DNA from: Oligoflexia bacterium
GTDB taxonomy: Bacteria; Bdellovibrionota; UBA1018; CAIMNF01
NCBI GenBank assembly: GCA_903842755.1
Contig: CAIMNF010000573.1
Span: 1 to 5,764 of the forward strand
Direction of reading: 5' to 3'
Length of the DNA: 5,764 nt
This document shows, piece by piece, positions 1 through 5,764 of the stretch. The notes beneath the pieces were generated by a model. It searched no databases and was not told where the DNA came from. It saw nothing but the letters and a program-made list of their open reading frames with translations. Positions within the stretch are counted from its first letter, which is position 1. Each line of letters begins with the position of its first letter. The position numbers and the translations under genes are program-made.

Positions 1-2
1 TA

Positions 3-1697
3 GTCGATCGATTCATCCAGGATCCGCGCTTTGGAGATACGCTCCTGGATTTCAGCTTAATGTTTATTGGATTTAGGCAAGACCTCCTCCGGACTCCTGG
101 AGAAGGCAGTGATTCAAAACAGCGACCTTACCTCCCTTACGTTTTTGCGCATCCCCAGACCATTCGCGCCAGCGCGGAAGTGCTGAACAATGGCGACTTT
201 TTTCATCTATTTGATTTGCACCCTGATCTCTATATCGAACAGCTGACTCGGCCAAATGTAGGTCCCGATGAACCGCCGGAGAACGAAAAGCTGACGGCAA
301 GTCAACTCCGGGCTCTTCATTTTAAAAAGCTCCAGTTGGAACTCGACCACCTCATCGCCTTGGCGGAAAAAGTTCCAGTTCCCCGCGACGAGGTTTGCCA
401 GCAGTTTATGACCTTAGTGGGGACCTACGTTTTTAGTGATTTTTTGGGGCTCGGGAGTTCCATCCCCTTTAATTTTTTCTTCTCTGCTGACTATTATGGA
501 AAAACTTACGGTATTTGTTCCGGAGCGCAATCTGCTGGGTACGACTTTAAAGCAGCATTCACGGACATTCAAAAAAAGAATGATTTGTTATTTCAAGCTA
601 TCCTTCCGTTTGAAAGCGAAGTGTATCATCCATCAAGCCTTACCCAGTTTAAGCAACTAGATCTCCGTACGATCATTCCCTCTTTTCACTATTCGGTCTT
701 TACGGACTTTTCCGTGGCTAGCGTCCTGGCAAACTCGTCGACGAATTATAATCGGAAGCGTGCGGCATACATCTTAAAGCGGTTTTTCTGCGATGACCTT
801 ACACCGGTCAATGTCGAGACACCGGCAGTTCACGCAGGCGGACAACACGCAAACAGTCCTTCTTGCTTTGCTTGCCACTACAAACTCGACCCTATGGCTG
901 GTTTTTTTAGGTACTATGGTACTCAATTTAATGAATACAGTCAGAGTCCAACCATTTTCTTTGACGACGGTGCCTCAGCAAAATTAGCGGATTACATTAA
1001 GGCCTGGCAGCCTGGGCCCGACGCCACCCATCCAGATAACATTGGTTACATTCGCTCCATCCGCGATCCTTCAAAGAATTTTTATGGTTCGAACCTGGAT
1101 GACCTGTTTCAATTTATGAAAACAGCTCCCGAAGTGCGCAACTGTGTTGTCAAACGCGCCTATGAATATTTGGTTTCTCCGGACCAAACGGTGGATGGTG
1201 AATATTTGGATTACCTTACTCAAAACTTTAACGACGATATCGCTCGATCCGGCTCTGGCGTTGGAATTAAAAATTTATTTAAATCGATTGTCCTGAGTAA
1301 AACCTTTAGCACACCAAACCCAGACCGGGACAATTGTGATGATCATAACCCAGGGCAAAAGCCCCGGACGACCGCTCCTTGCAAAGTCGCAGCGATCATT
1401 TCAAAAAATTGCGTCAAATGCCACCAGTCTACGGACGATGATGGCAGTTTAGATTTAACGCAATGGCAGAAACTTCCGGATGGAAGCACCGGATTTCTTC
1501 ATTTAGATTCAAATAGAAAACCCACAAGCGCGACGGCAACGGCCCAACTGATGCTCGACCGGATTGGTGATCCAAACCCAGAGCAACGGATGCCCAAAGG
1601 AACTGAAATGCCTAGTCAAGATCGGCAACAATTGTACTTATGGTTAAACAGTGTGATCTCTCCACCTCGTTCGTCTCTTAATGGTGAAGTGAAATGA
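3..1697 (+). CDS. Exported-type dihaem cytochrome c with DUF1592/DUF1588/DUF1585-like domains (5' partial)
   Basis: The reading frame is open to the left edge, so the N-terminus and any signal peptide are missing. The first Met in view, at 60, is probably internal; residues here are numbered from it. The stretch before and across it (QDPRFGDTLLDFSL) resembles the end of a DUF1592 domain. Residues about 231-290 look like DUF1588: an Arg-rich start (NRKRAAYILKRFF), then the haem c motif CFACH at 269-273 followed by KLDPMAGFF. Residues about 350-417 look like DUF1585. A second haem motif, CVKCH at 451-455, opens a C-terminal cytochrome-like domain ending in RMPKGTEMP (511-518), where M511 or M517 could be the axial ligand, and a final LYLWLN. 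Haem attachment by CXXCH implies a periplasmic or extracellular location. Substrate and electron partner are unknown. The stop overlaps the next start as ATGA. Two haem motifs are certain; the domain names are from recalled family patterns. Confidence 0.82.
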   Translation, partial: VDRFIQDPRFGDTLLDFSLMFIGFRQDLLRTPGEGSDSKQRPYLPYVFAHPQTIRASAEVLNNGDFFHLFDLHPDLYIEQLTRPNVGPDEPPENEKLTASQLRALHFKKLQLELDHLIALAEKVPVPRDEVCQQFMTLVGTYVFSDFLGLGSSIPFNFFFSADYYGKTYGICSGAQSAGYDFKAAFTDIQKKNDLLFQAILPFESEVYHPSSLTQFKQLDLRTIIPSFHYSVFTDFSVASVLANSSTNYNRKRAAYILKRFFCDDLTPVNVETPAVHAGGQHANSPSCFACHYKLDPMAGFFRYYGTQFNEYSQSPTIFFDDGASAKLADYIKAWQPGPDATHPDNIGYIRSIRDPSKNFYGSNLDDLFQFMKTAPEVRNCVVKRAYEYLVSPDQTVDGEYLDYLTQNFNDDIARSGSGVGIKNLFKSIVLSKTFSTPNPDRDNCDDHNPGQKPRTTAPCKVAAIISKNCVKCHQSTDDDGSLDLTQWQKLPDGSTGFLHLDSNRKPTSATATAQLMLDRIGDPNPEQRMPKGTEMPSQDRQQLYLWLNSVISPPRSSLNGEVK

Positions 1698-2347
1698 AAA
1701 AACTATTCCAACGTTTTATGTTCTTGGTGCCTGTCCTTTTCCTCTTAATTCAGTTATGCAATGCCAGCGCTCAGGCAGCTACCCATCTGCCGCTGAAAAG
1801 CTATTCCAAAATCAACAGGATAGTGGTGACACGTTTACTTCAGGACCCTTCCTTTCAAATTGGAGTTTATTTGTTAGAACACCCGGTCTATACGGAAGAG
1901 CCCTTGCCGGGTGACCCGCTGAGTTTACTAGGCACCTACGATGGATCGGATACTAACGCCGGTTTTTCTAACGGCGACCCAAATGCCCTTAATCTTTTGC
2001 TCTGGTACATTGATCTAAACCTATTCGCCGATGCGATTGCGCAAAACTGCCTGCCGGATCAAGAGCGCAAATTCGACGGGTTAGGTAATCCCATTTATTT
2101 GAATGCAACAGCAAAACAGGCACTTCAGCCCTTATGTCAATGGCCTGCAGCAAGCGCCCAAACAGACGAGGTTCTTTACGCGTTTTGGTCTGCCCTCCTT
2201 GGCTTTGATGCTCCACTTGAAGAATTCAACGCATGGAAAACCTTCGTCCAACAGAATCCAGAATATAAAACGGCGCCCAGGACGACAGTAGTTTCTAACA
2301 TCATTTTTGCAGCTTTATTTAACCCTTATTTTTTATTGGCGGACTAA
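1694..2347 (+). CDS. Small Sec-exported protein of unknown function
   Basis: I do not recognise this 217-residue protein with confidence. It starts with a clear Sec signal peptide: MKKLFQR, a hydrophobic core at about 8-22, then NASAQA with likely cleavage after A28. C22 is not in a good lipobox (IQLC has Leu before Cys), so a lipoprotein is unlikely. The mature part has two cysteines (C119, C148) that could form a disulfide, and no CXXCH. Its tail (about 162-217: FWSALLGFDAPLEEF, then IIFAALFNPYFLLAD) recalls the 'LLGR.P...E...LL.SP.FL' pattern found near the start of DUF1592-type domains, so it may be a divergent stand-alone relative of the upstream protein. The start is supported by GGTGAAG at 1683-1689, six bases before the ATG after GGTGA, and by the four-base ATGA overlap with the upstream stop, which suggests translational coupling. 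Its place between a cytochrome and a DUF1501 protein suggests an accessory or assembly subunit; that is inference. Confidence 0.8.
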   Translation: MKKLFQRFMFLVPVLFLLIQLCNASAQAATHLPLKSYSKINRIVVTRLLQDPSFQIGVYLLEHPVYTEEPLPGDPLSLLGTYDGSDTNAGFSNGDPNALNLLLWYIDLNLFADAIAQNCLPDQERKFDGLGNPIYLNATAKQALQPLCQWPAASAQTDEVLYAFWSALLGFDAPLEEFNAWKTFVQQNPEYKTAPRTTVVSNIIFAALFNPYFLLAD

Positions 2348-2352
2348 GGTGA
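2346..2352 (+). promoter_or_regulatory. Shine-Dalgarno site for the DUF1501 gene
   Basis: AAGGTGA overlaps the preceding TAA stop and lies ten bases before the ATG at 2363. It is the only purine-rich site in the 15-base gap. The spacing is a little long, apparently because of a short duplication between it and the start codon. It supports the start at 2363, which is also the only start that preserves the Tat signal peptide. Confidence 0.6.
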
Positions 2353-2375
2353 AAAATTTAAGATGAAAAATTTAA
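2350..2375 (+). repeat. 12-base direct repeat spanning the DUF1501 start codon
   Basis: TGAAAAATTTAA occurs at 2350-2361 and again at 2364-2375, a period of 14 bases. The second copy includes the TG of the start codon and codes for the residues after Met (KNLN). The first copy, preceded by G, reads GTGAAAAATTTAA, like a second start-codon context, but that frame (from 2349) stops at the TGA at 2364-2366. It looks like a small tandem duplication of the gene's 5' end. Confidence 0.7.
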
Positions 2376-3838
2376 ATCGAAGACAATTTTTAAAATGGGG
2401 TGTTCACACCGGCATCAATGTAAGTTTAGGTGCAAGTTTAGGCACACTCGGATTATCTGCCTTAATGCGTTCCGCTCAGGCAAGCAAAGGATTACCACTC
2501 AATCCTTCTAAAAAAAATGAAGTCGATCCCCACTTTTTCTTAATGATCACCCTTGCAGACCCCTCTGGCTTGGATGGGTCTTATTTATTTGATGCCCGCC
2601 CCTTAGAAATGACCAAAGCGGGAATCATTCAAAACTACCGCAAAACAGGGGAACCCACCCTTTGGACAGGGACCAATGGGATTTCAACCTGGGCCACTGA
2701 TTTAGTAAAACCACTCTTACCCTTTAAAAACGATTTTTCCATTTTAAACGGTGTACTGATGGACGTGGGCTTTGATGGGCACGATCAAAACGTCAATTAT
2801 TTATTTACCGGCGACCCTTTCGGCGGTGAATGCTTTATCCCGGTATTGAACGAACAAAACCCACGCGAATTGGATGCAATCATCAATGGGAACTTTAATA
2901 TTATCCAAAATAATGGCAGCAAGTCTGTGCCTCTTTCGCCCGATGGTGCGCAAAGCCTGGTGAGCGCGCTGAAGAAAATTCCGCCCCTGAGGCCAAACTC
3001 TTCCCTTTTCCAATTTGTAAGGAGTCGCTTTGAAGCGAATGCAGGGGGAAGCGGAGCATTGGCAGAGTCTTCGGCAATCATCAAAGATGCTTTTGCGCAT
3101 TCTGGTCACCTGGCCGAAACCTTCGAACTCCTGCAAAGCCAAGCTCAACCGCACCCCTCTCCGAGTGAAAACACTCCTGGCGGAAACTCCACAAGCGGGC
3201 AACCGACGACCGAAGATTTCATTCGGTTCGCTGCAGAGGCCTTTCGTGCAGGCGCCACTCGATCTGCAATCTGTGTCCTGGAACAGTTTCAGCTCGATAC
3301 CCATTCTCCAAGTGATGCGAAGAAGCAACCGGAATCTTACGCCACCCTCGGGCAAGCCCTCGCGAATCTTTTTTCGCTTCTTAAAAGTACGCCCTATGAT
3401 GATCATCGCTCTATTTTCGACGTCACCACCTTTCTCTTTGGGGCCGAATTTGGTCGAACGCTTCGCCAAGAAGGCGCCGCAATTGATCAAACGGGGACAG
3501 ATCACAATCCACTCACCAACAGCATGATCATCGGGGGAAAAGGCATTAAGGGCGGCCAAGTGATTGGAGCAAGTGACTTTGGTTCGGTAGCAGAGACCTT
3601 GTCTCCTACTCACTTAAGCCTCGATCCTCGAAAATTAAAAGCGATGGGTCGCCCGTTCGACTTTAGTCAATGTATTCCCAGAACGGACCTACCAAAAGAA
3701 TTTAAGCCGGGGGACTACTTAGGAGTAAACTCGGTGATCAACACCCTTTATCGGAGGATGGGTGTGGACCAAAAGCATTGGCGCGCGCTCGAACGCAATG
3801 GCGCCGCAGCACCGGTGATTGCGTCGCTCCTAAGCTGA
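2363..3838 (+). CDS. Tat-exported DUF1501 family protein
   Basis: This 491-residue protein begins with a twin-arginine signal, NRRQFLK at 5-11, a weakly hydrophobic Gly/Ala/Leu segment at about 12-38 and probable cleavage after AQA at 40. Tat export means it is folded, possibly with a metal, before transport. The DUF1501 family has an alkaline phosphatase/sulfatase-like fold. Visible hallmarks are GHDQN (139-143) before YLFTG, LDTHS (311-315; usually WDTHG), EFGRT (362-366) and TDHNPLTNSMIIGGKGIKGG (379-398) followed by QVIGASD. The Asp, His and Glu residues in these motifs are the likely metal or active-site ligands by analogy. A Pro/Ser/Gly/Thr-rich linker at about 262-283 interrupts the core. 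Length is near the family's usual 400-500. Substrate is unknown. It lies 15 bases after the secreted-protein gene and closes the left operon. DUF1552, the usual partner of DUF1588 proteins, is a less likely label because the EFGRT and GGKGIKGG motifs fit DUF1501. Confidence 0.88.
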   Translation: MKNLNRRQFLKWGVHTGINVSLGASLGTLGLSALMRSAQASKGLPLNPSKKNEVDPHFFLMITLADPSGLDGSYLFDARPLEMTKAGIIQNYRKTGEPTLWTGTNGISTWATDLVKPLLPFKNDFSILNGVLMDVGFDGHDQNVNYLFTGDPFGGECFIPVLNEQNPRELDAIINGNFNIIQNNGSKSVPLSPDGAQSLVSALKKIPPLRPNSSLFQFVRSRFEANAGGSGALAESSAIIKDAFAHSGHLAETFELLQSQAQPHPSPSENTPGGNSTSGQPTTEDFIRFAAEAFRAGATRSAICVLEQFQLDTHSPSDAKKQPESYATLGQALANLFSLLKSTPYDDHRSIFDVTTFLFGAEFGRTLRQEGAAIDQTGTDHNPLTNSMIIGGKGIKGGQVIGASDFGSVAETLSPTHLSLDPRKLKAMGRPFDFSQCIPRTDLPKEFKPGDYLGVNSVINTLYRRMGVDQKHWRALERNGAAAPVIASLLS

Positions 3839-3859
3839 ACGGTTGACCGAGATCCACTT

Positions 3860-3876
3860 TAAATCGAATCGATTTA
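3860..3876. promoter_or_regulatory. 17-base palindrome upstream of fabF, possible operator
   Basis: TAAATCGAATCGATTTA has two perfect 8-base arms around a single central base. The centre is too tight for a stable RNA hairpin without opening two or more pairs, so a dimeric DNA-binding protein site fits better than a terminator. Its right arm overlaps the -35 candidate at 3873-3878, the position expected for repression. No regulator is encoded in the window, and a chance palindrome in AT-rich spacer cannot be excluded. Confidence 0.4.
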
Positions 3877-3902
3877 CGCGCAACGTTAACTTTTTGAATA
3901 AT
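3873..3902 (+). promoter_or_regulatory. Candidate sigma70-like promoter P1 for fabF-rpiB
   Basis: TTTACG (3873-3878, four of six matches to TTGACA), an 18-base spacer and AATAAT (3897-3902, five of six matches to TATAAT) form a plausible promoter. Transcription would start near 3909, giving a leader of about 56 bases. The spacer between the two gene blocks is where a promoter is expected. Assignment is by eye only, against the E. coli consensus. Confidence 0.35.
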
Positions 3903-3928
3903 ACGCCACCGTTTCTTACTCAATTTTC

Positions 3929-3958
3929 TTTCCATTTTCGGCCTAAAAAGCTTAGAAT
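3929..3958 (+). promoter_or_regulatory. Candidate sigma70-like promoter P2, would give a leaderless fabF mRNA
   Basis: TAGAAT (3953-3958, five of six matches to TATAAT) sits seven bases before the fabF ATG, with TTTCCA (3929-3934, four of six matches) 18 bases upstream. Transcription would start at or next to the A of the start codon at 3965. The absence of a Shine-Dalgarno site fits a leaderless message. It is an alternative to, or acts with, the candidate at 3873-3902. Confidence 0.35.
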
Positions 3959-3964
3959 CTTGCC

Positions 3965-5284
3965 ATGACAAATACACAAAAGAAAAGGGTTGTCGTTACC
4001 GGCATCGGTATCGTCAGTCCGCTCGGTATTTCGCGTGAGGCTACCTGGAAAGCGGCGATCGATGGGGTTCCTGGAATTCGAAAAATTACTCGGTTCGATG
4101 CAAGCGATTGCGCTTGCCAAATTGCGGGCGACGTCGAAAATTTTGACCCTACGGCTCCCCTCAGTCAGCCCCTTTACCCTCGCGGAAAATCAAGCGAGCC
4201 TTTAACCCAAGCCGTCTCCGCAAAGGATGCAAAGCGCATGGATCGTTTCATTCACTTGGCGCTTGCAGCCGGAATCGAAGCGTACCAAGATTCGAATTTG
4301 GATTCGGTTCGCGATCAAATTAGTCCTGAACGAATTGGGGTAAACATTGGTGTGGGCATGGGCGGACTGCCCTTGATTGAAGAAACCCATCGCACCTACC
4401 TAGAAAAAGGCTTTCGGCGAATCACTCCCTTTTTTATTCCTCAAGTCATTCCGAATTTGGCTGCGGGACAAATGAGTATTCTATTGAACACGCAGGGAAC
4501 AAATACGTGTTCGGTGTCTGCGTGTGCCTCCAGTGCTCACGCGGTTGGCGAATCTTACCGTGCCATTCAACGGGGCGAAGAAACAGTCATGATTGCGGGC
4601 GGAGCAGAATCCGTGATTTGTGCTCTCGGCATTGGCGGATTCGCTGCTATGAAAGCGCTCTCCTGCCAAAATGAAACCCCAGGTAAGGCTTCTCGCCCGT
4701 TTGATCAGAACCGAGACGGTTTTGTGATGGGCGAGGGTTCAGCCGTCCTTATTCTGGAAGATCGTGACTTTGCCCTAAAACGCGGAGCCAAAATTTACGC
4801 TGAAATTGCGGGTTACGGGCCCACTTCCGATGCCTATCATATTACCCAACCACTCGATACTGGGGACGGGGGATACCGAGCAATGAAATTGGCGGTTGAG
4901 GAAGCTCAAGTGCGACCGGACGAAATTGATTACGTCAATGCCCACGGGACTTCGACCCCCTTAGGAGATGCTCAAGAAGCGAAAGCCATTGCGCGATTAG
5001 TGGAAACACCAAAAAACGTTCACGTTAGCTCTACAAAGTCCATGACGGGCCATTTGCTGGGTGCAGCCGGGGCACTGGAGGCAGCCTTAAGTGTTTTAGC
5101 GATTCGGGACTCGGTCATTCCACCGACGATCAATTTAGAAAATCTGGATGCGGATTGTGCTGCAACCGGCTTGAATTTTACGGCTCAAAAAGCAGTTAAA
5201 AAAGAAGTTCGCGTTGCGATTTCTAATAGCTTTGGCTTTGGCGGCACGAACGTTTCGCTTCTCTTCAAGAAACACAAGGCATAA
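3965..5284 (+). CDS. fabF: 3-oxoacyl-[acyl-carrier-protein] synthase II
   Basis: FabF elongates fatty acids in the cytoplasm by condensing malonyl-ACP with an acyl chain held on its active-site Cys. The thiolase-fold protein starts with the typical RVVVTGIGIVSPLG (8-21). The catalytic Cys is C187 (VSACASSAH), with H327 in NAHGTSTPLGD and H363 in KSMTGHLLGAAGA; K358 is the conserved Lys. The Cys-His-His spacing is 140 and 36, against 140 and 37 in E. coli FabF. The end, NSFGFGGTN, is also canonical. At 439 residues it is longer than the usual about 413, mainly through an insertion of about 18 residues at roughly 63-83 (rich in Pro, Ser and Leu) before AKRMDRF. The start is fixed by an in-frame TAG at 3953 and by the family's N-terminus, though no Shine-Dalgarno site precedes it. 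acpP, often directly upstream of fabF, is absent here. FabB is less likely given the overall match to FabF. Confidence 0.97.
   Translation: MTNTQKKRVVVTGIGIVSPLGISREATWKAAIDGVPGIRKITRFDASDCACQIAGDVENFDPTAPLSQPLYPRGKSSEPLTQAVSAKDAKRMDRFIHLALAAGIEAYQDSNLDSVRDQISPERIGVNIGVGMGGLPLIEETHRTYLEKGFRRITPFFIPQVIPNLAAGQMSILLNTQGTNTCSVSACASSAHAVGESYRAIQRGEETVMIAGGAESVICALGIGGFAAMKALSCQNETPGKASRPFDQNRDGFVMGEGSAVLILEDRDFALKRGAKIYAEIAGYGPTSDAYHITQPLDTGDGGYRAMKLAVEEAQVRPDEIDYVNAHGTSTPLGDAQEAKAIARLVETPKNVHVSSTKSMTGHLLGAAGALEAALSVLAIRDSVIPPTINLENLDADCAATGLNFTAQKAVKKEVRVAISNSFGFGGTNVSLLFKKHKA
5276..5279 (+). promoter_or_regulatory. Shine-Dalgarno site for rpiB
   Basis: AAGG lies within the last codons of fabF, eight bases before the rpiB ATG. 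Only three bases separate the fabF stop from the rpiB start, so rpiB is probably translated by ribosomes finishing fabF. Confidence 0.5.
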
Positions 5285-5287
5285 TCG

Positions 5288-5764
5288 ATGAAAATTTGGA
5301 TAGGCTCGGACCACGCGGGAGTCAAACTAAAAGAACAGATTAAAGACATGCTCCTTCAAGAAAACAGCCAAGAAAAGATGACTCTTGAAGATGTGGGACC
5401 CTTTACCACGGACAGCGTCGACTACCCTGACTTCGCCCAATTGGTCTGCGCGCGCATCTCCCAAGAAAATCCCGAAGGTTTAGTGGGGTTACCACTCGGG
5501 ATTTTAATTTGCGGGAGCGGCGTCGGAATTTCGATTGCGGCGAATCGATTCGCTAAGATTCGGGCAGCCTTGGCGGAATCAGAAACGGTCGCGAAGCTTT
5601 CCCGTGAGCATAATCATGCAAACGTTCTCTGCTTGGGAGCAAACATTATTTCGACCGCGACTGCTTTTCAAATTATTCGAACTTTTTTAACTGCAAAACC
5701 GGATCAAGGTGAACGTCATTTGAGACGGATCCAAAAACTTTCATCACAAGGATTACGAACATGA
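5288..5764 (+). CDS. rpiB: Ribose-5-phosphate isomerase B (RpiB/LacAB family)
   Basis: RpiB interconverts ribose 5-phosphate and ribulose 5-phosphate in the pentose phosphate pathway, in the cytoplasm. The 158-residue protein is close to the family's usual 145-155 and complete. It shows GSDHAG at 6-11 (D8 and H9, matching the E. coli Asp9/His10 pair), DYPDFA (45-50), ILICGSGVGISIAAN (72-86) with catalytic C75 (Cys66 in E. coli), and SREHNHANVL (105-114) with H108 in the place of His99. GERHLRR (141-147) supplies the phosphate-binding arginines R143 and R147. LacA/LacB-type sugar isomerases are related, but the Cys and context favour RpiB. It follows fabF by three bases, an order common in delta-proteobacteria where glyA often comes next. 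Its TGA stop is part of a terminal ATGA, so another coupled gene likely starts at 5761. Confidence 0.95.
   Translation: MKIWIGSDHAGVKLKEQIKDMLLQENSQEKMTLEDVGPFTTDSVDYPDFAQLVCARISQENPEGLVGLPLGILICGSGVGISIAANRFAKIRAALAESETVAKLSREHNHANVLCLGANIISTATAFQIIRTFLTAKPDQGERHLRRIQKLSSQGLRT

Noticed and set aside
15..50. 8-base inverted repeat ATCCAGGA / TCCTGGAT with a 20-base loop
   Set aside because: It lies inside the cytochrome reading frame, has no T-tract and is short enough to occur by chance.
1760..1790. Lipoprotein signal at C22 of the secreted protein
   Set aside because: The residues before the Cys (IQLC) do not fit the lipobox, and a good signal peptidase I site (AQA) follows.
3030..3527. 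A 165-codon plus-strand open frame in another phase
   Set aside because: It is inside the DUF1501 gene, shows no family motif and would need internal initiation.
2801..3613. A 270-codon open frame on the minus strand
   Set aside because: It lies wholly inside the DUF1501 gene, its translation is Arg/Lys/Cys-rich without recognisable motifs, and the plus-strand frame carries clear family hallmarks. It is a shadow.
3840..3849. CGGTTGACCG after the DUF1501 stop as a terminator
   Set aside because: The stem is only four pairs with a two-base loop and no following U-run; no convincing rho-independent terminator is visible in the spacer.
4508..4525. Extra Cys (C182) near the FabF active site as an alternative nucleophile
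   Set aside because: C187 is in the canonical SACASSAH position with the expected 140-residue spacing to the first catalytic His; C182 is likely incidental.
5540..5553. Perfect 14-base palindrome GCGAATCGATTCGC
   Set aside because: It falls in the conserved RpiB segment AANRFA and is explained by coding sequence; it shares the ATCGA core with the spacer palindrome but a common binding site is not supported by one coding instance.

Overview
The window carries five plus-strand protein genes in two apparent transcription blocks and no RNA genes, insertion sequences or CRISPR arrays. Base composition is moderate and looks uniform by eye. The fabF-rpiB pairing at the right end is, from general knowledge, a familiar order in delta-proteobacteria and Bdellovibrio-like bacteria (often acpP-fabF-rpiB-glyA-nrdR). 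With an exported cytochrome/DUF1501 gene set, this suggests a Gram-negative bacterium of the Bdellovibrionota/Myxococcota/Desulfobacterota type. That placement is an inference, not a demonstrated assignment.

Left block (start of window to 3838): three tightly packed genes. The first is cut by the left edge. It encodes a probable exported dihaem cytochrome c whose body resembles the planctomycete-type DUF1592/DUF1588/DUF1585 domains, with a second, C-terminal cytochrome-like domain. It overlaps by four bases (ATGA) a gene for a 217-residue Sec-exported protein of unknown function. Fifteen bases later comes a 491-residue Tat-exported DUF1501 protein of the alkaline phosphatase/sulfatase-like fold. 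The packing implies co-transcription, and the export signals imply joint work in the cell envelope or outside the cell. The biochemical role of such sets is not established.

Spacer (3839-3964): 126 bases that separate the blocks. It holds a 17-base near-perfect palindrome, two candidate sigma70-like promoters and no convincing Shine-Dalgarno site in front of fabF. I see no strong rho-independent terminator.

Right block (3965-5764): fabF (3-oxoacyl-ACP synthase II, all catalytic residues present) and, three bases later, rpiB (ribose-5-phosphate isomerase B). The rpiB stop codon lies inside a terminal ATGA, so a further coupled gene, plausibly glyA, probably begins at the last bases of the window. 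These are core-metabolism genes and look functionally unrelated to the exported set.

The most unusual part is the left trio: a DUF1588-type protein with its extra cytochrome at the C-terminus, paired with a DUF1501 protein and a small unrecognised secreted protein. I did not find evidence for a clearly new system beyond that.
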